A stretch of DNA of 53,030 bases, from assembly GCF_000496075.1 (NCBI RefSeq), contig NZ_AWXZ01000005.1:1-53030 (forward strand), given 5' to 3'. The notes beneath the pieces are model-generated. The model had not been told where the DNA came from and made no database searches. It saw only the letters and a list, made by a program, of their open reading frames with translations. The position numbers and the translations under genes were made by a program. Shown here piece after piece: positions 43,093-51,486 of this stretch. Origin of the DNA: Lutibaculum baratangense AMV1. Lineage in GTDB: Bacteria > Pseudomonadota > Alphaproteobacteria > Rhizobiales > Tepidamorphaceae. Numbering within the stretch: position 1 is the first letter of the stretch; each line of letters begins with the position of its first letter.

Positions 43093-43274
43093 TCAAGCGA
43101 CGGTCTGCGTTCGGTCGCTCTCCTTCTGGCCGCGACTGATGACGGTGAAGAACTCGTGGGTGATGTAGCGCTTCATGTCTCTGATGGCGTCGAGTCTGGA
43201 ACGAACGTGTAAAGATCCGTCTGAGGGTCTTTCGGGGCCGCCATCAAGTGCTCCGTCCAGCGCTGCCGCCACAT
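43093..43274 (-). pseudogene. possible transposase remnant (IS110-like C-terminus)
   Basis: On the minus strand a short reading ends in RLDAIRDMKRYITHEFFTVI plus about 15 residues and a stop. The pattern Ala-Ile-Arg-x2-Lys-Arg-Tyr-Ile resembles the C-terminal tail of IS110-family transposases. The preceding bases continue as coding-like sequence only in another frame (MWRQRWTEHLMAAPKD), suggesting a frameshift. The remaining ~200 bases up to the sulfotransferase gene show no gene. The family assignment is tentative. Confidence 0.35.
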
Positions 43275-43481
43275 GACCCTAGGCTCCGTTGCCGCTGTCC
43301 GCGATGATCTCGTCATCGGCTCGCCTGCCATGGCCGGCTGACGAACTCAACGCCTGCCGGAGATCACCCAGGCCCGCAGCGGGCCATGCCACTCGTGGGA
43401 CCCGATCGTTACGGCCTTGGCAACATCGAGTGCCGGTGGTACTGGCAGAGATGTCAACGGGTGGTGCAGGTATCGATCGAG

Positions 43482-44282
43482 ATGGCAATGGATTCCGCGA
43501 TAGATCGTCCCGCTGCGGCACTGCAGCCGGGCGAGCGCATTGTTTTCCACCACATCCCCAAGACCGGCGGCACGTCCGTCCTCAATGTCCTGCACAGCCT
43601 GTTCTCTTCCGAGCAGATCGTGACGGACACGACCGCTGCCAAGGTCAAGGCGCTCCCTCCGGATCGGCGGCGCCAGGCCCGCATTTACAGCGGGCACATG
43701 GCTTACCATGACGTTGATGCCATTCCGGGCCGCAAACGCATCCTGACGTTCCTCCGGGAGCCGAGCGCGCGTATCCTGTCGCTCTACTACTTCTGGCGAT
43801 CAATGACCGACGAGTTCGCCACCGGGCGTCCGGGGCCGCAGATCGCCAAGCGAAGCACCCTTCTCGATTTCCTGCGTAACGACGAGCCTATCGTTCGCAA
43901 CCACATCAACAACGGCCTCGTCAGGTTCTTCGTACCTGGCGGGCGGAATGCCGCGTCAAAGCACATGTTGACCACGCCGCCGCAGGACCTCGCGCAGCAG
44001 GCATTCGACCGTCTTCGCACCTACCACTTCGTGGGCTTTCAGGAGCGCTTCGACGAGGACTTCGAGGCGATGCTACTGAGCGTAGGGAGGTCACGGCAGC
44101 CGGCGGTTCGAAAGAACGATCTGGTCAGCCTCCATGGGTCGGATCCCAACTTTCAGAAGGTGGAGCGCGAGCCCATCACTCCTGAGATTGAGGAGGAGAT
44201 GGCGCGGCTGACAGCAGCCGACTCCCTCTTCTACAGGATGGCCTTTGAGGCGCGTGAGGAGTTGAGGCCCCAACTTGGCTAG
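43482..44282 (+). CDS. Sulfotransferase-family protein
   Basis: A protein of about 266 residues with the PAPS-binding 5' phosphosulfate loop IVFHHIPKTGGTSVLNVLHS (about residues 20-39) and the 3' phosphate block LTFLREPSARILSLYYFW (about 88-105). These are the two hallmarks of the carbohydrate-type sulfotransferase families. It probably moves sulfate from PAPS to a glycan or other acceptor. The ATG at 43482 lies shortly before the conserved region; the frame is open to 43386 without conserved sequence. The 3' end overlaps the next gene. Context (glycosyltransferases to the right) points to modification of a surface polysaccharide. Confidence 0.75.
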   Translation: MAMDSAIDRPAAALQPGERIVFHHIPKTGGTSVLNVLHSLFSSEQIVTDTTAAKVKALPPDRRRQARIYSGHMAYHDVDAIPGRKRILTFLREPSARILSLYYFWRSMTDEFATGRPGPQIAKRSTLLDFLRNDEPIVRNHINNGLVRFFVPGGRNAASKHMLTTPPQDLAQQAFDRLRTYHFVGFQERFDEDFEAMLLSVGRSRQPAVRKNDLVSLHGSDPNFQKVEREPITPEIEEEMARLTAADSLFYRMAFEAREELRPQLG

Positions 44283-45476
44283 GGTCGCCGTCTGGATCTC
44301 GGTCCTCTGGGTTTTAGCCCTCACGGTACCAGGGATCGGACACTCGGGGGAGGGCATTCCGGAACGCCCGAACACCGCCTTCGTCGTCTCAGATGGTGAC
44401 ATTTATGGCCCGGCCGGCGAAAGGTTCATCGTTCGCGGCGTCATCGCGTTCAACCGAGCCTTCGCAACCTTCCGTAATCATCCCCACGAGGACTGGGCCT
44501 ACCGGTCAGCCACTGTACCAGAGGATCGCATCTCGCCTCCGACCGGCTTCCTCGACGACGTATATGTCGACAGCGATACCGCCTACCGGCAGCTCGCGGT
44601 GATGAGATCCTATGGGGTCAATCTCGTACGGATCTTTGTCGAGCCGGCGATTTTTAACACCGCCGCCTACACGGACGAGAGTAGCGGCCTCTCGTTCCCG
44701 CCAGAACCTGAAGTGCTGGACGACGTGATCGCGTCGGCCGCCCATCTTGGGATGGTGGTGCAGTTGCAGCCCGGCGAGGACAATGTCTCCGATGCCATGC
44801 TGGGTGGGTTCATGGGACGTTTGGCGGCGCGATATCGCGACCAGTGGAATGTCTGGCTGCATGCTTCGAACGAGCCGTACTCGACAGGAATGTGGAGACC
44901 GGACGGCCAGGAGGTCTATCCTCACCCTGACAACAGGAACAATGAAGCTTGGGCCGATCGAGTGGGGGGGCGCTGCGAGCAATTCGGGAGGCAGGCTTCC
45001 GGAACCCGGTCGTCGTCTCTCCCCTAAACCTATGGAAGATCCAGAACGTCGTGCAACGCCTGCGGCAGGAGCCCTTCGCTGGCGACCCTAACCTCGTCCT
45101 GGGCCCGCACATGTTCTACGTGCACCGCAACGACATCGTGAAATTCGAGGACGACGTGAGACGTCAGTTCCGGAGGGGCATCGCCGCGTACAGGGAGCAG
45201 TTCCCAATCGTGATCGACGCCTTCGGGTTCGCAAACACGACTCGGGCGCCGACGGGGGATCTTAGGGAACATCTTTTTACCGGGTGGGTGCCGGACGCTC
45301 TTCGTTGGTTGAGCAATCCCGCCTATGACGGGATTACCTTCTTCGTCTGGCCGCCCGCCTACAATGAGAGCCTCTATCTCGCCGAGGACGAACCAGGCTA
45401 TCCTTTGACCGAGTGGGGCGAGATCGCACGGGATTGGTTCATGGAGACGCAGCGGCGCGTGAGCGGCGTACACTGA
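44275..45476 (+). pseudogene. Exported glycoside-hydrolase-like (GH5/cellulase-type) gene split by a -1 shift in a G7 tract
   Basis: The first part reads from a TTG start as a signal peptide (about residues 1-24), a GRERF-like VRGV entry to a TIM barrel (GERFIVRGVIAFNR) and the acid/base motif WNVWLHASNEPYS with Glu200. At bases 44964-44970 a run of seven Gs ends the shared reading. From there the homologous continuation is one frame over (ALRAIREAGFRNPVVVSPLN, then PHMFYVHRND and FFVWPPAYNESL) to the stop at 45476. Eight Gs would give one ~400-residue protein. The place where GH5 enzymes have the nucleophile (I-x-E-F-G) reads IDAFG, so the nucleophile glutamate appears replaced by alanine. 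The gene is either decaying, phase-variable, or mis-sequenced. Confidence 0.7.
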
Positions 45477-45564
45477 GCTGCTCAGGCCTTGGCCCTTCAA
45501 GCGATGCCCGTCGGACGGGCATGGAGCCTGTCCGGTTCCCTTATGGTCCAGTTGGAGAGATGAA

Positions 45565-45756
45565 ATGACCACATCCAAGCTGCCGCCTGTCACGCAGGAT
45601 CTGATCCGCATCGTTGCGATCCGGGTTGCTGGCCTTGAGAAGGGCCAGTGGAAGGATCTTTCTGCCGAGGAGCGCAATCGCCATCTCGCGACCGCGCGGC
45701 GGATCCTCAGTGCTGAGCGCAAGTACTTCACTCGGCGGCAGAACGCGGCGGCCTGA
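45565..45756 (+). CDS. Small hypothetical protein
   Basis: A 63-residue basic, soluble, helix-prone protein (LSAEERNRHLATARRILSAE). A reasonable ribosome-binding sequence (GGAGAGATGAA) precedes the ATG. It follows the broken glycosidase gene by 88 bases and is followed by an IS3-family remnant. I do not recognise a family, and it could be part of the mobile debris, but codon use and the start site look genuine. Confidence 0.5.
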   Translation: MTTSKLPPVTQDLIRIVAIRVAGLEKGQWKDLSAEERNRHLATARRILSAERKYFTRRQNAAA

Positions 45757-45814
45757 CCTCCAAGCGTTCCAGTTGCACCCTCGTCGTGGCAGGCGCGGGT
45801 CGACGAGTTCTGCT

Positions 45815-45980
45815 GGCGTCACGGCATCAGTTCGGCGACATGTCTGATGCCCAGCGGAAGGCAGTCGCGGTATGGAGGCCTCTGACGCGAAGCGGCCCCG
45901 CGAGCTCGAAGTGGAGAACACAAGCTCAAGCGGATCGCTGCCGATCAGATGCTCGTCATGACGGCAATGAAGGAAGTGCG
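45815..45980 (+). mobile_element. IS3-family orfA transposase remnant, frameshifted
   Basis: Pieces of a typical IS3 OrfA are legible in different frames: WRHGISSAT, then RYGGL, then ASDAKRPRELEVEN, then KLKRIAADQMLVMTAMKEV (leucine-zipper region). At least two frameshifts separate them and neither the 5' end nor an adjoining orfB is present. The ~215 bases between this remnant and the GT61 gene contain nothing I can identify. Confidence 0.65.
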
Positions 45981-46196
45981 TGCATGTTTCGCGTGATCGC
46001 GGGACGCCTTCTGGGGGATGATGGACACGATTTCCACATGCTCGCGGGCGCATGTTCCACGCGATGGTCGGCAGGGATCCATGCCACCGGGGGCAGCCTG
46101 AAGCGGCTCACGCAGGCCGAGGCCGCAGCAGGCATCACGGAAGGCTCTACCCTCCCAGGAGTGCGAAAGCCTCGACAACTTCAGCTCCCTCTAGAC

Positions 46197-47300
46197 CTAC
46201 GCCTTCACAACCTCCTTCAGGCATCGCTCCAAGGCCGCCATGTCCAAATCGGGGATGAAGTTCGACCAGAGGAACTGGTGGCGCGGGAACATTCGCTGCA
46301 CGTCCGAGAGGACCACGTGAGATTCAAGGTTTAGCGCGCCTGCGACGGGACAGAAATAGTCCTTGAAGGTCAGCTTCGTGCCGAGCGTAACAACCGTTGC
46401 GCCTTCCGGCAGAAAGAGCATGTTGGCAAGACCCGACCCCGCCTCGCACATGAAGACGCTGCAGTTTGACAGGACCTGGCGTTGCTGGCGGACGCTGAGC
46501 CTCATTGGATCGACGCAGCGGAAACCGTAGCGCTCGGCCATGTCGTTGACCAGTCGCCGCCGCTCCTCGCCCATCGCGCGGGCGCCAGTGCGCGTGAAGA
46601 ATATCCTCTTGCCCGCTTGCGGTCCGTGGCTGGGGAAGCCCAGGCGCTGCCTGAGGAAGCGGACGATGGAGGGCGACACCGCGTTGTCCTGGCTCGGATA
46701 GGAGCAGACGATGGCATCCTGGAAGATGTTATTCCCGAAGCCCTGGTAGGTCTGGCACTGTGGGATCGACATCATCGAGACGATCTCGTTCTGCCACGGC
46801 AGCATGGGGCCGGGGCTGGGGGCTTGCGCGAACAGCGCGAGCCGATTCTTCCACTCGGTTGGCGGGACCATGGCCAATGCGCCAATCACGTCGAAGATGA
46901 AGTGGTAGTAGAAGCTTCCGAGCCCCGGAAGCAGGATCACTGGCCGTGTCACGATCGTCGGCTGGGGGAGATCGTAGGCGTAGCCTTCGGCACCGCTGGC
47001 GAAGAGATAGGGATCCCAGATCTCCCTCTCGTATCCGGTGAACATTTGCGTGTCCCGCAAAAGCCTGCCTTCGATCGCGACCGGGATGAGGGAGGGAGAC
47101 AGGGGGCGTGCGTTCCTGGCGCGAAAGGCGAACAGGCGGCTGCTCGTCCGCCGTTGTTCGACCCGCCAGCTCCTCTTGGCATCGTGTGCGGTATAGGAAT
47201 AGCCGAAGGGCTCCGACGCCGTCGCGCCGACATATCCTTCGCCAAGGCCGCCGGCCACGGCGTCGCGCCCATCCGTCGCCGTGAAGTCCTGCCGCGCCAT
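46197..47300 (-). CDS. GT61-family glycosyltransferase (DUF563)
   Basis: A 367-residue cytoplasmic protein. The C-terminal half carries the family signature CEAGSGLANMLFLPEGATVV, and the middle has the SFYYHFIFDVIGAL block and FFTRTGARAMGEERRRLVND region. GT61 enzymes in bacteria transfer xylose, N-acetylhexosamine or other sugars in surface polysaccharide assembly. The ATG at 47300 follows AAGGA and overlaps the upstream stop (TGATG), so it is preferred to an ATG 18 bases earlier. It is the last gene of a four-gene minus-strand operon. Confidence 0.85.
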   Translation of the reverse strand: MARQDFTATDGRDAVAGGLGEGYVGATASEPFGYSYTAHDAKRSWRVEQRRTSSRLFAFRARNARPLSPSLIPVAIEGRLLRDTQMFTGYEREIWDPYLFASGAEGYAYDLPQPTIVTRPVILLPGLGSFYYHFIFDVIGALAMVPPTEWKNRLALFAQAPSPGPMLPWQNEIVSMMSIPQCQTYQGFGNNIFQDAIVCSYPSQDNAVSPSIVRFLRQRLGFPSHGPQAGKRIFFTRTGARAMGEERRRLVNDMAERYGFRCVDPMRLSVRQQRQVLSNCSVFMCEAGSGLANMLFLPEGATVVTLGTKLTFKDYFCPVAGALNLESHVVLSDVQRMFPRHQFLWSNFIPDLDMAALERCLKEVVKA

Positions 47301-48244
47301 CAGCGCGTCCTTTCCCATCCTGCGGATGGCCCCAGCGTCCTGCGCCAGCCGGGGGGCGAGGCGCCCCGGCCGACCGGCGACGCCTCCTCAACGCCCCCGC
47401 CATGGCCCCGAGCGCACACCAGTCGGTCCAGTTGAAGGTCGAGGGTCGGCCCAGCGCTCCCTGCAGCCGGCACCAGGCCCCGCGCATGCCGAAGGCTCGT
47501 CTCGGCCTCTTCGAGCGAACCCGTCAACTTGCGAAGGACGGCGAGCAGATAGTGCCCGAGCGGCACGGCGGGCGCCTGTTCAATCGCCTCGTGGATGAAG
47601 GCTTCTGCCCGCGCGAAGCTCGGTTCGGGCATGCCGGGCCAGGAGAGCGCCTCCTGCAGCAGCGGCTGGATGCCATAGGCCGCTGTCACGGTCGCTCCCT
47701 TCCGCTCATCCCGCACCAGGTGGCGCTCGTAGAGCGCCGCGCTCGCATGCAGATCGCCCTGTCCGATCAGCCCGTGCGGTCCAGCAATCGACTTATACGC
47801 CTCCTCCGCCGATCGATAGGAGCCCATGAACTTCGCGAGGCCCGCCGCAAGGAGAACGGACAGGAGCGGCAGGTCGACGCCCTCGTCCCTCTTCTGCAGC
47901 ATCTCCAGGAAGGCGCGGTGGTCGAGCTTGTTGTGATCGTAATTGCCAGGAAAATGCAGCGTGGCGGGATCGCATACAGGCCGGAGCAGGTTCAGTAGAG
48001 AGTACCATATCGGCAGGCTGTTGCGCTCGACGGCAGCCTCCACGTCGCCGAGTTCGAAGTCCTTCGCTAAGCCCAACTCGTTGGACAGCGTGTAGACTGC
48101 CCGCAGGAGTTCAGGCTTGGCGCTCTCGGGAACCGCCAACTTCGTTCCTTCGCCCTCCGCCAGCTGTTGGAGCTTCTTGACGAAGGTGAGAACTGCCGGA
48201 TGCTCGCGCCAGAGTTCGCGACGGCGGCGACGGAAGAGCATCAT
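47300..48244 (-). CDS. Helical-repeat (TPR-like) protein, function unknown
   Basis: A 314-residue protein of mainly alpha-helical character, with TPR-like stretches (AGLAKFMGSYRSAEEAYKSI; LGHYLLAVLRKLTGSLEEAE). It has a very basic start (MMLFRRRRREL) and a Gly/Arg-rich end unlike the rest. It overlaps the upstream repeat protein by four bases (ATGA) and the downstream GT61 by one base, so it belongs to the glycan operon. It may help assemble the glycosyltransferases. No enzymatic motif is seen. Confidence 0.7.
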   Translation of the reverse strand: MMLFRRRRRELWREHPAVLTFVKKLQQLAEGEGTKLAVPESAKPELLRAVYTLSNELGLAKDFELGDVEAAVERNSLPIWYSLLNLLRPVCDPATLHFPGNYDHNKLDHRAFLEMLQKRDEGVDLPLLSVLLAAGLAKFMGSYRSAEEAYKSIAGPHGLIGQGDLHASAALYERHLVRDERKGATVTAAYGIQPLLQEALSWPGMPEPSFARAEAFIHEAIEQAPAVPLGHYLLAVLRKLTGSLEEAETSLRHARGLVPAAGSAGPTLDLQLDRLVCARGHGGGVEEASPVGRGASPPGWRRTLGPSAGWERTR

Positions 48245-51200
48245 AGATCCGCATCCCGGAGCGCTTGGAGCGCGCCGATGTGCTTGAGAGCCGATCGAAC
48301 ATCTTGGCCGGCGACCGTGTAGTCGTCGTCGGCAGGATCCTCGCAGCCAGTATACTCCCGCGATCCGACGACGAAGCAGATGTCATGGCCGAGGCTCCCC
48401 GCAAGGTGCCGTAGATGGCGTGTGCGGGGGGCGGAAGGATCGCATGTCAGCACGATAAGCCGACTTCCCTTGGGCGAGAAGATCATGTTGGCCAAACAGT
48501 CGCCGGCAGCGGCGACGACGGTGGGCGACTGACTCCACCGCAGGATCGCGTAGTCGAAACTCGTCCGATCGAACTCCTCGATCATGAAGCCGTCCCGCGC
48601 GAGCAGGACTTCAATCTGCTCATTGTTCGCTAGTCGATGCGGAGCGCTCCGGCGCGTGGCGAACAGCTTCTGCCGCGGAAGCTCCGCCGGTGCCAGCCGC
48701 CGTTGGACGGTCTCGGCTGCGAGACATGTCCACCGGCGGCTGAACGCGAAATCCGCGGTCGTGCCGGCACTTCCAGCAACTCGCCTCGTCATGAGTGTCA
48801 CGTTGCTGGGTATGGTCAGTCGGCCGACCTGATACGCTGCCCTGTCCCGGAGCCTGATCACGGGGCGGTCCTTGACGTTGGCGAGATAAAGGGCGCGGTA
48901 GAAGTCCGCCGGTAGGTCATCGCGCACTAGGAGCGGCCACTCCGCCAGGTGGGGCAGGGAATCGAGCATCGCAACCGCCGGCAGCGCCTCGAGGAGCCAG
49001 CGGGCGTAGCTCGTGTCGCATTCGCTTGTCAGGAGCACACCCTCTTCGATCCGGTGCACCGGACGCCGATCGAAATTGAGCAGCACCTGTTCCCCTGAGA
49101 CGCGAGGCAGGAGATCCGAGGCGTCGATCTCAATCTCCGGATCGTGTGCGTGCCTTGCCGCGGCGTCATGCAGCACCGTTCCGTCGTCAGTGACGACGAC
49201 CTTCGTTCCTGCGAGCACGACCGCGCCCTCGATCTGTGCGACGAAGGTTGAAAGTCCCGGCAGCCGCTCGGCGACAAGAGTGTCGTCCACGCGACCGAAG
49301 CAGCGGGTCTCCGGAATTGACGTTTCCTCGGCGGCGAACTCCTTCAGAAGACAGCCGTGTTCCTCCGCATAGCTTCTCAATCCGCGCAGCGGCAGAACGA
49401 GCCCACGCCGCGCCCACGCCCTTGACCGCGTCGAGAGCATGGCGTGCAGTGAGGCGGCGCGCTCAAGATCGCCCAAGGCGATCAGCCGGTCGATGATGCC
49501 GGAGATATCCTCCGCGGTTGGCCGCTTGTTGTCGCCACGGCCGTGCAGGAGAAAATGGATGAGAGGATTCGACCCGGCAGACTCCGGACACTGCGCCAGA
49601 TAGAAGGCTGGATCGAACAGCACATGTGGGCGCAGCGCGTCCCGCCAGCCGCGCCTGACATAGTGCTCCAGCGGCGTGCGTTCACGCGCCCGGTCGGGAT
49701 GCTGGTCGAGATAAAGGGAAGTGTCGAACAGCGGGTGCGGGTCCGCCGCCGCTTCCCACCCGCTCTCGGCGTAGTGCAGCAGGGGAGCCTTCTGCCCTAT
49801 CTCGTCGCCAAGGAAATTGCGGAGGTAGAAGGCCGGATCGAAAAGGGGGTGTGGCTGCGCATGCCACCCCCGCGCAAGATAGTGGCTCAGGGGCTCCTGG
49901 GCGACCGGTTCGGTCTGCTTCAGGCGGTCGATGTAGTAGTCGGGGTCGAAGAGCGGGTGCGGGCTCCGCCCCGCTAGCCAACCTTCGGTCACGTAGTGCT
50001 GCAGGGGCGGAAGCCCACCCGTGCCGCCCGCCTCTTCCAGGTAAAACCGGGTGTCGAAAAGCGGGTGCGGATCGCCCGGCTCCGTGTCCCCCCGCAGCAC
50101 ATAGTGCATAAGAGGTTCGGTTCCCGCCATCACGAGATCGGCTCGCTGCTCGAGGTAATAATCCGGGTTGAAGAGGGGATGCGGCCAATGACGCTCGCGC
50201 CACCCGCTTCTCACGTAATGCGCCAAGGGCTCGTCGCCGGATTCTGCGACCGCGGGGTATCTAGACAGATAGAAGGCGAGATCGAAGAGGGGGTGGGGGC
50301 GCTTCCCTTGCTTCCAGCCCTCGCTCAGGTAATGCACGAGGGGTGCAATCGAAAGCTCTCCCCCTTCGCACTGCGACCGATAATGGATGGGTTCGAAGAG
50401 AAGATGCGGCTTCGCATCGTCGCGCCAGCCCAGCGTGAGATAGTGCGCCAGTGGGTCGACGCCCTGTCGTGCCACCTCCGGACGCTGCTGCAAGTAGAGC
50501 TCACGGTTGAAGAGCGGATGCGGCCATGCGCCGATCCTCCAGCCTATGGTCACGTAATGCGTGAGAGGATCCGGCGCCCGTGCTTCGATGTCGTGGCAGT
50601 GATCAACGTAGAATGAAGAGTCGAAGACGGGGTGCGGCGAGTGGCCCTGTTTCCAGCCTTCCACCAGGTAGTGCTGCAATGGCGGAAGGCCGGACATCTC
50701 TTCCACTTGCGCGAGATAGTACCGCGTGTCGAACAACGCGTGCGGGTCCTTCCCCGCCTCCTCGCTCTGCATGACGTAGTCCAAGAGAGGGTTCGACTGC
50801 GGCAATTCCGGATCGACACGATAATCGGCCCGGTGCGTCGGGTTGAACAGCGGATGTGGCCAAGCCCACTCCCGCCACCCGGCCAACAGATAGTGGGAGA
50901 GAGGTTCAACGCCGGCCTCGGCTACATCCGGACGGTGTGCCAGGTAGAAGCCGGGGTCGAAAAGCGGGTGAGGCTTCGTACCTTCCCGCCAGCCGTGCGC
51001 GAGATAATGCCTCAGCGGCTCCAGTCTTGCCTCGACGACATCCGGTCGCTGCTCGAGATAGAAGTCCACATCGAACAGGGGGTGCGGTTTCAGGCCCTCC
51101 CGCCACCCCCCTTCGAGGTAGTGTTGCAACGGCTCGACGCCGCTCCTCGCGAGTTCCGGTCGCTGCGAAAAGTAGAAGGTCGGATCGAACAGCGGATGGG

Positions 51201-51486
51201 GCTGGCAACCTTCCGCTCGGCCTGCCCTCAGATAGTGAAGGAAGGGCTCTACCCGGGCGGCTGCGACGTCTGGCCGCTGCGAAAGATAGAAGCGAACGTC
51301 GAAGAGCGGGCACGGATTGACCCCCTCCCGCCATCCATACTGAAGATAGTGGACGAGCGACTTGTCCTCCGTGTCTGCGGCGTCGGGGCGCTGCGCGAGG
51401 TAATATGCCGGGTCGAAGAGGGCGTATTCGAGCGCGGCGGCTTCTTCCCCCGGGTCCCAAGAGGGAAGGGGTTCGCTAGTGCTCAC
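48241..51486 (-). CDS. Giant tandem-repeat protein fused to a GT61-type glycosyltransferase domain
   Basis: A 1081-residue protein. Residues 18-655 are 17 tandem units of 36-40 residues with the consensus PHPLFDPxFYLxQRPDVAxx, then PLxHYLxxGWREG. Such units occur in a few copies in bacterial glycosyltransferases and rhamnan-synthesis proteins; 17 is a large expansion. Residues ~656-1081 form a GT61/DUF563-like domain. It shows LLTSECDTSYARWLLEALPA in the position of the family's histidine block, KLFATRRSAPHRLANNEQIE, and SPTVVAAAGDCLANMIFSPK matching the AGSGLANMLF signature. No signal peptide or membrane segment is visible. It overlaps the GT2 gene by 11 bases and the TPR-like gene by four, giving one operon. 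Repeats may dock the enzyme at a membrane complex. Confidence 0.82.
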   Translation of the reverse strand: MSTSEPLPSWDPGEEAAALEYALFDPAYYLAQRPDAADTEDKSLVHYLQYGWREGVNPCPLFDVRFYLSQRPDVAAARVEPFLHYLRAGRAEGCQPHPLFDPTFYFSQRPELARSGVEPLQHYLEGGWREGLKPHPLFDVDFYLEQRPDVVEARLEPLRHYLAHGWREGTKPHPLFDPGFYLAHRPDVAEAGVEPLSHYLLAGWREWAWPHPLFNPTHRADYRVDPELPQSNPLLDYVMQSEEAGKDPHALFDTRYYLAQVEEMSGLPPLQHYLVEGWKQGHSPHPVFDSSFYVDHCHDIEARAPDPLTHYVTIGWRIGAWPHPLFNRELYLQQRPEVARQGVDPLAHYLTLGWRDDAKPHLLFEPIHYRSQCEGGELSIAPLVHYLSEGWKQGKRPHPLFDLAFYLSRYPAVAESGDEPLAHYVRSGWRERHWPHPLFNPDYYLEQRADLVMAGTEPLMHYVLRGDTEPGDPHPLFDTRFYLEEAGGTGGLPPLQHYVTEGWLAGRSPHPLFDPDYYIDRLKQTEPVAQEPLSHYLARGWHAQPHPLFDPAFYLRNFLGDEIGQKAPLLHYAESGWEAAADPHPLFDTSLYLDQHPDRARERTPLEHYVRRGWRDALRPHVLFDPAFYLAQCPESAGSNPLIHFLLHGRGDNKRPTAEDISGIIDRLIALGDLERAASLHAMLSTRSRAWARRGLVLPLRGLRSYAEEHGCLLKEFAAEETSIPETRCFGRVDDTLVAERLPGLSTFVAQIEGAVVLAGTKVVVTDDGTVLHDAAARHAHDPEIEIDASDLLPRVSGEQVLLNFDRRPVHRIEEGVLLTSECDTSYARWLLEALPAVAMLDSLPHLAEWPLLVRDDLPADFYRALYLANVKDRPVIRLRDRAAYQVGRLTIPSNVTLMTRRVAGSAGTTADFAFSRRWTCLAAETVQRRLAPAELPRQKLFATRRSAPHRLANNEQIEVLLARDGFMIEEFDRTSFDYAILRWSQSPTVVAAAGDCLANMIFSPKGSRLIVLTCDPSAPRTRHLRHLAGSLGHDICFVVGSREYTGCEDPADDDYTVAGQDVRSALKHIGALQALRDADL
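49522..51435 (-). repeat. 17 tandem ~114-base units inside the GT61 fusion gene
   Basis: Each unit encodes 36-40 residues beginning PHPLFD or a close variant and containing PLxHYL and GWRE. The DNA copies have diverged but the PHPLFD codons remain alike. Units 5-8 resemble units 11-14 more than their direct neighbours: both sets have a Trp-Pro-His-Pro-Leu-Phe-Asn junction and then a 36-residue unit with FDTR and GLPPLQHY. This suggests duplication of a six-unit block. Confidence 0.85.

Noticed and set aside
45786-46334. A 182-residue plus-strand open frame between the 63-residue gene and GT61
   Set aside because: It runs through an out-of-frame IS3 orfA remnant and then antisense to GT61. 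No protein-like pattern in this frame.
49522-51435. The ~114-base periodicity considered as a CRISPR or assembly artefact
   Set aside because: Units differ in sequence and vary between 36 and 40 codons in frame with a conserved protein motif. There are no identical repeats and spacers, so it is a coding repeat array.
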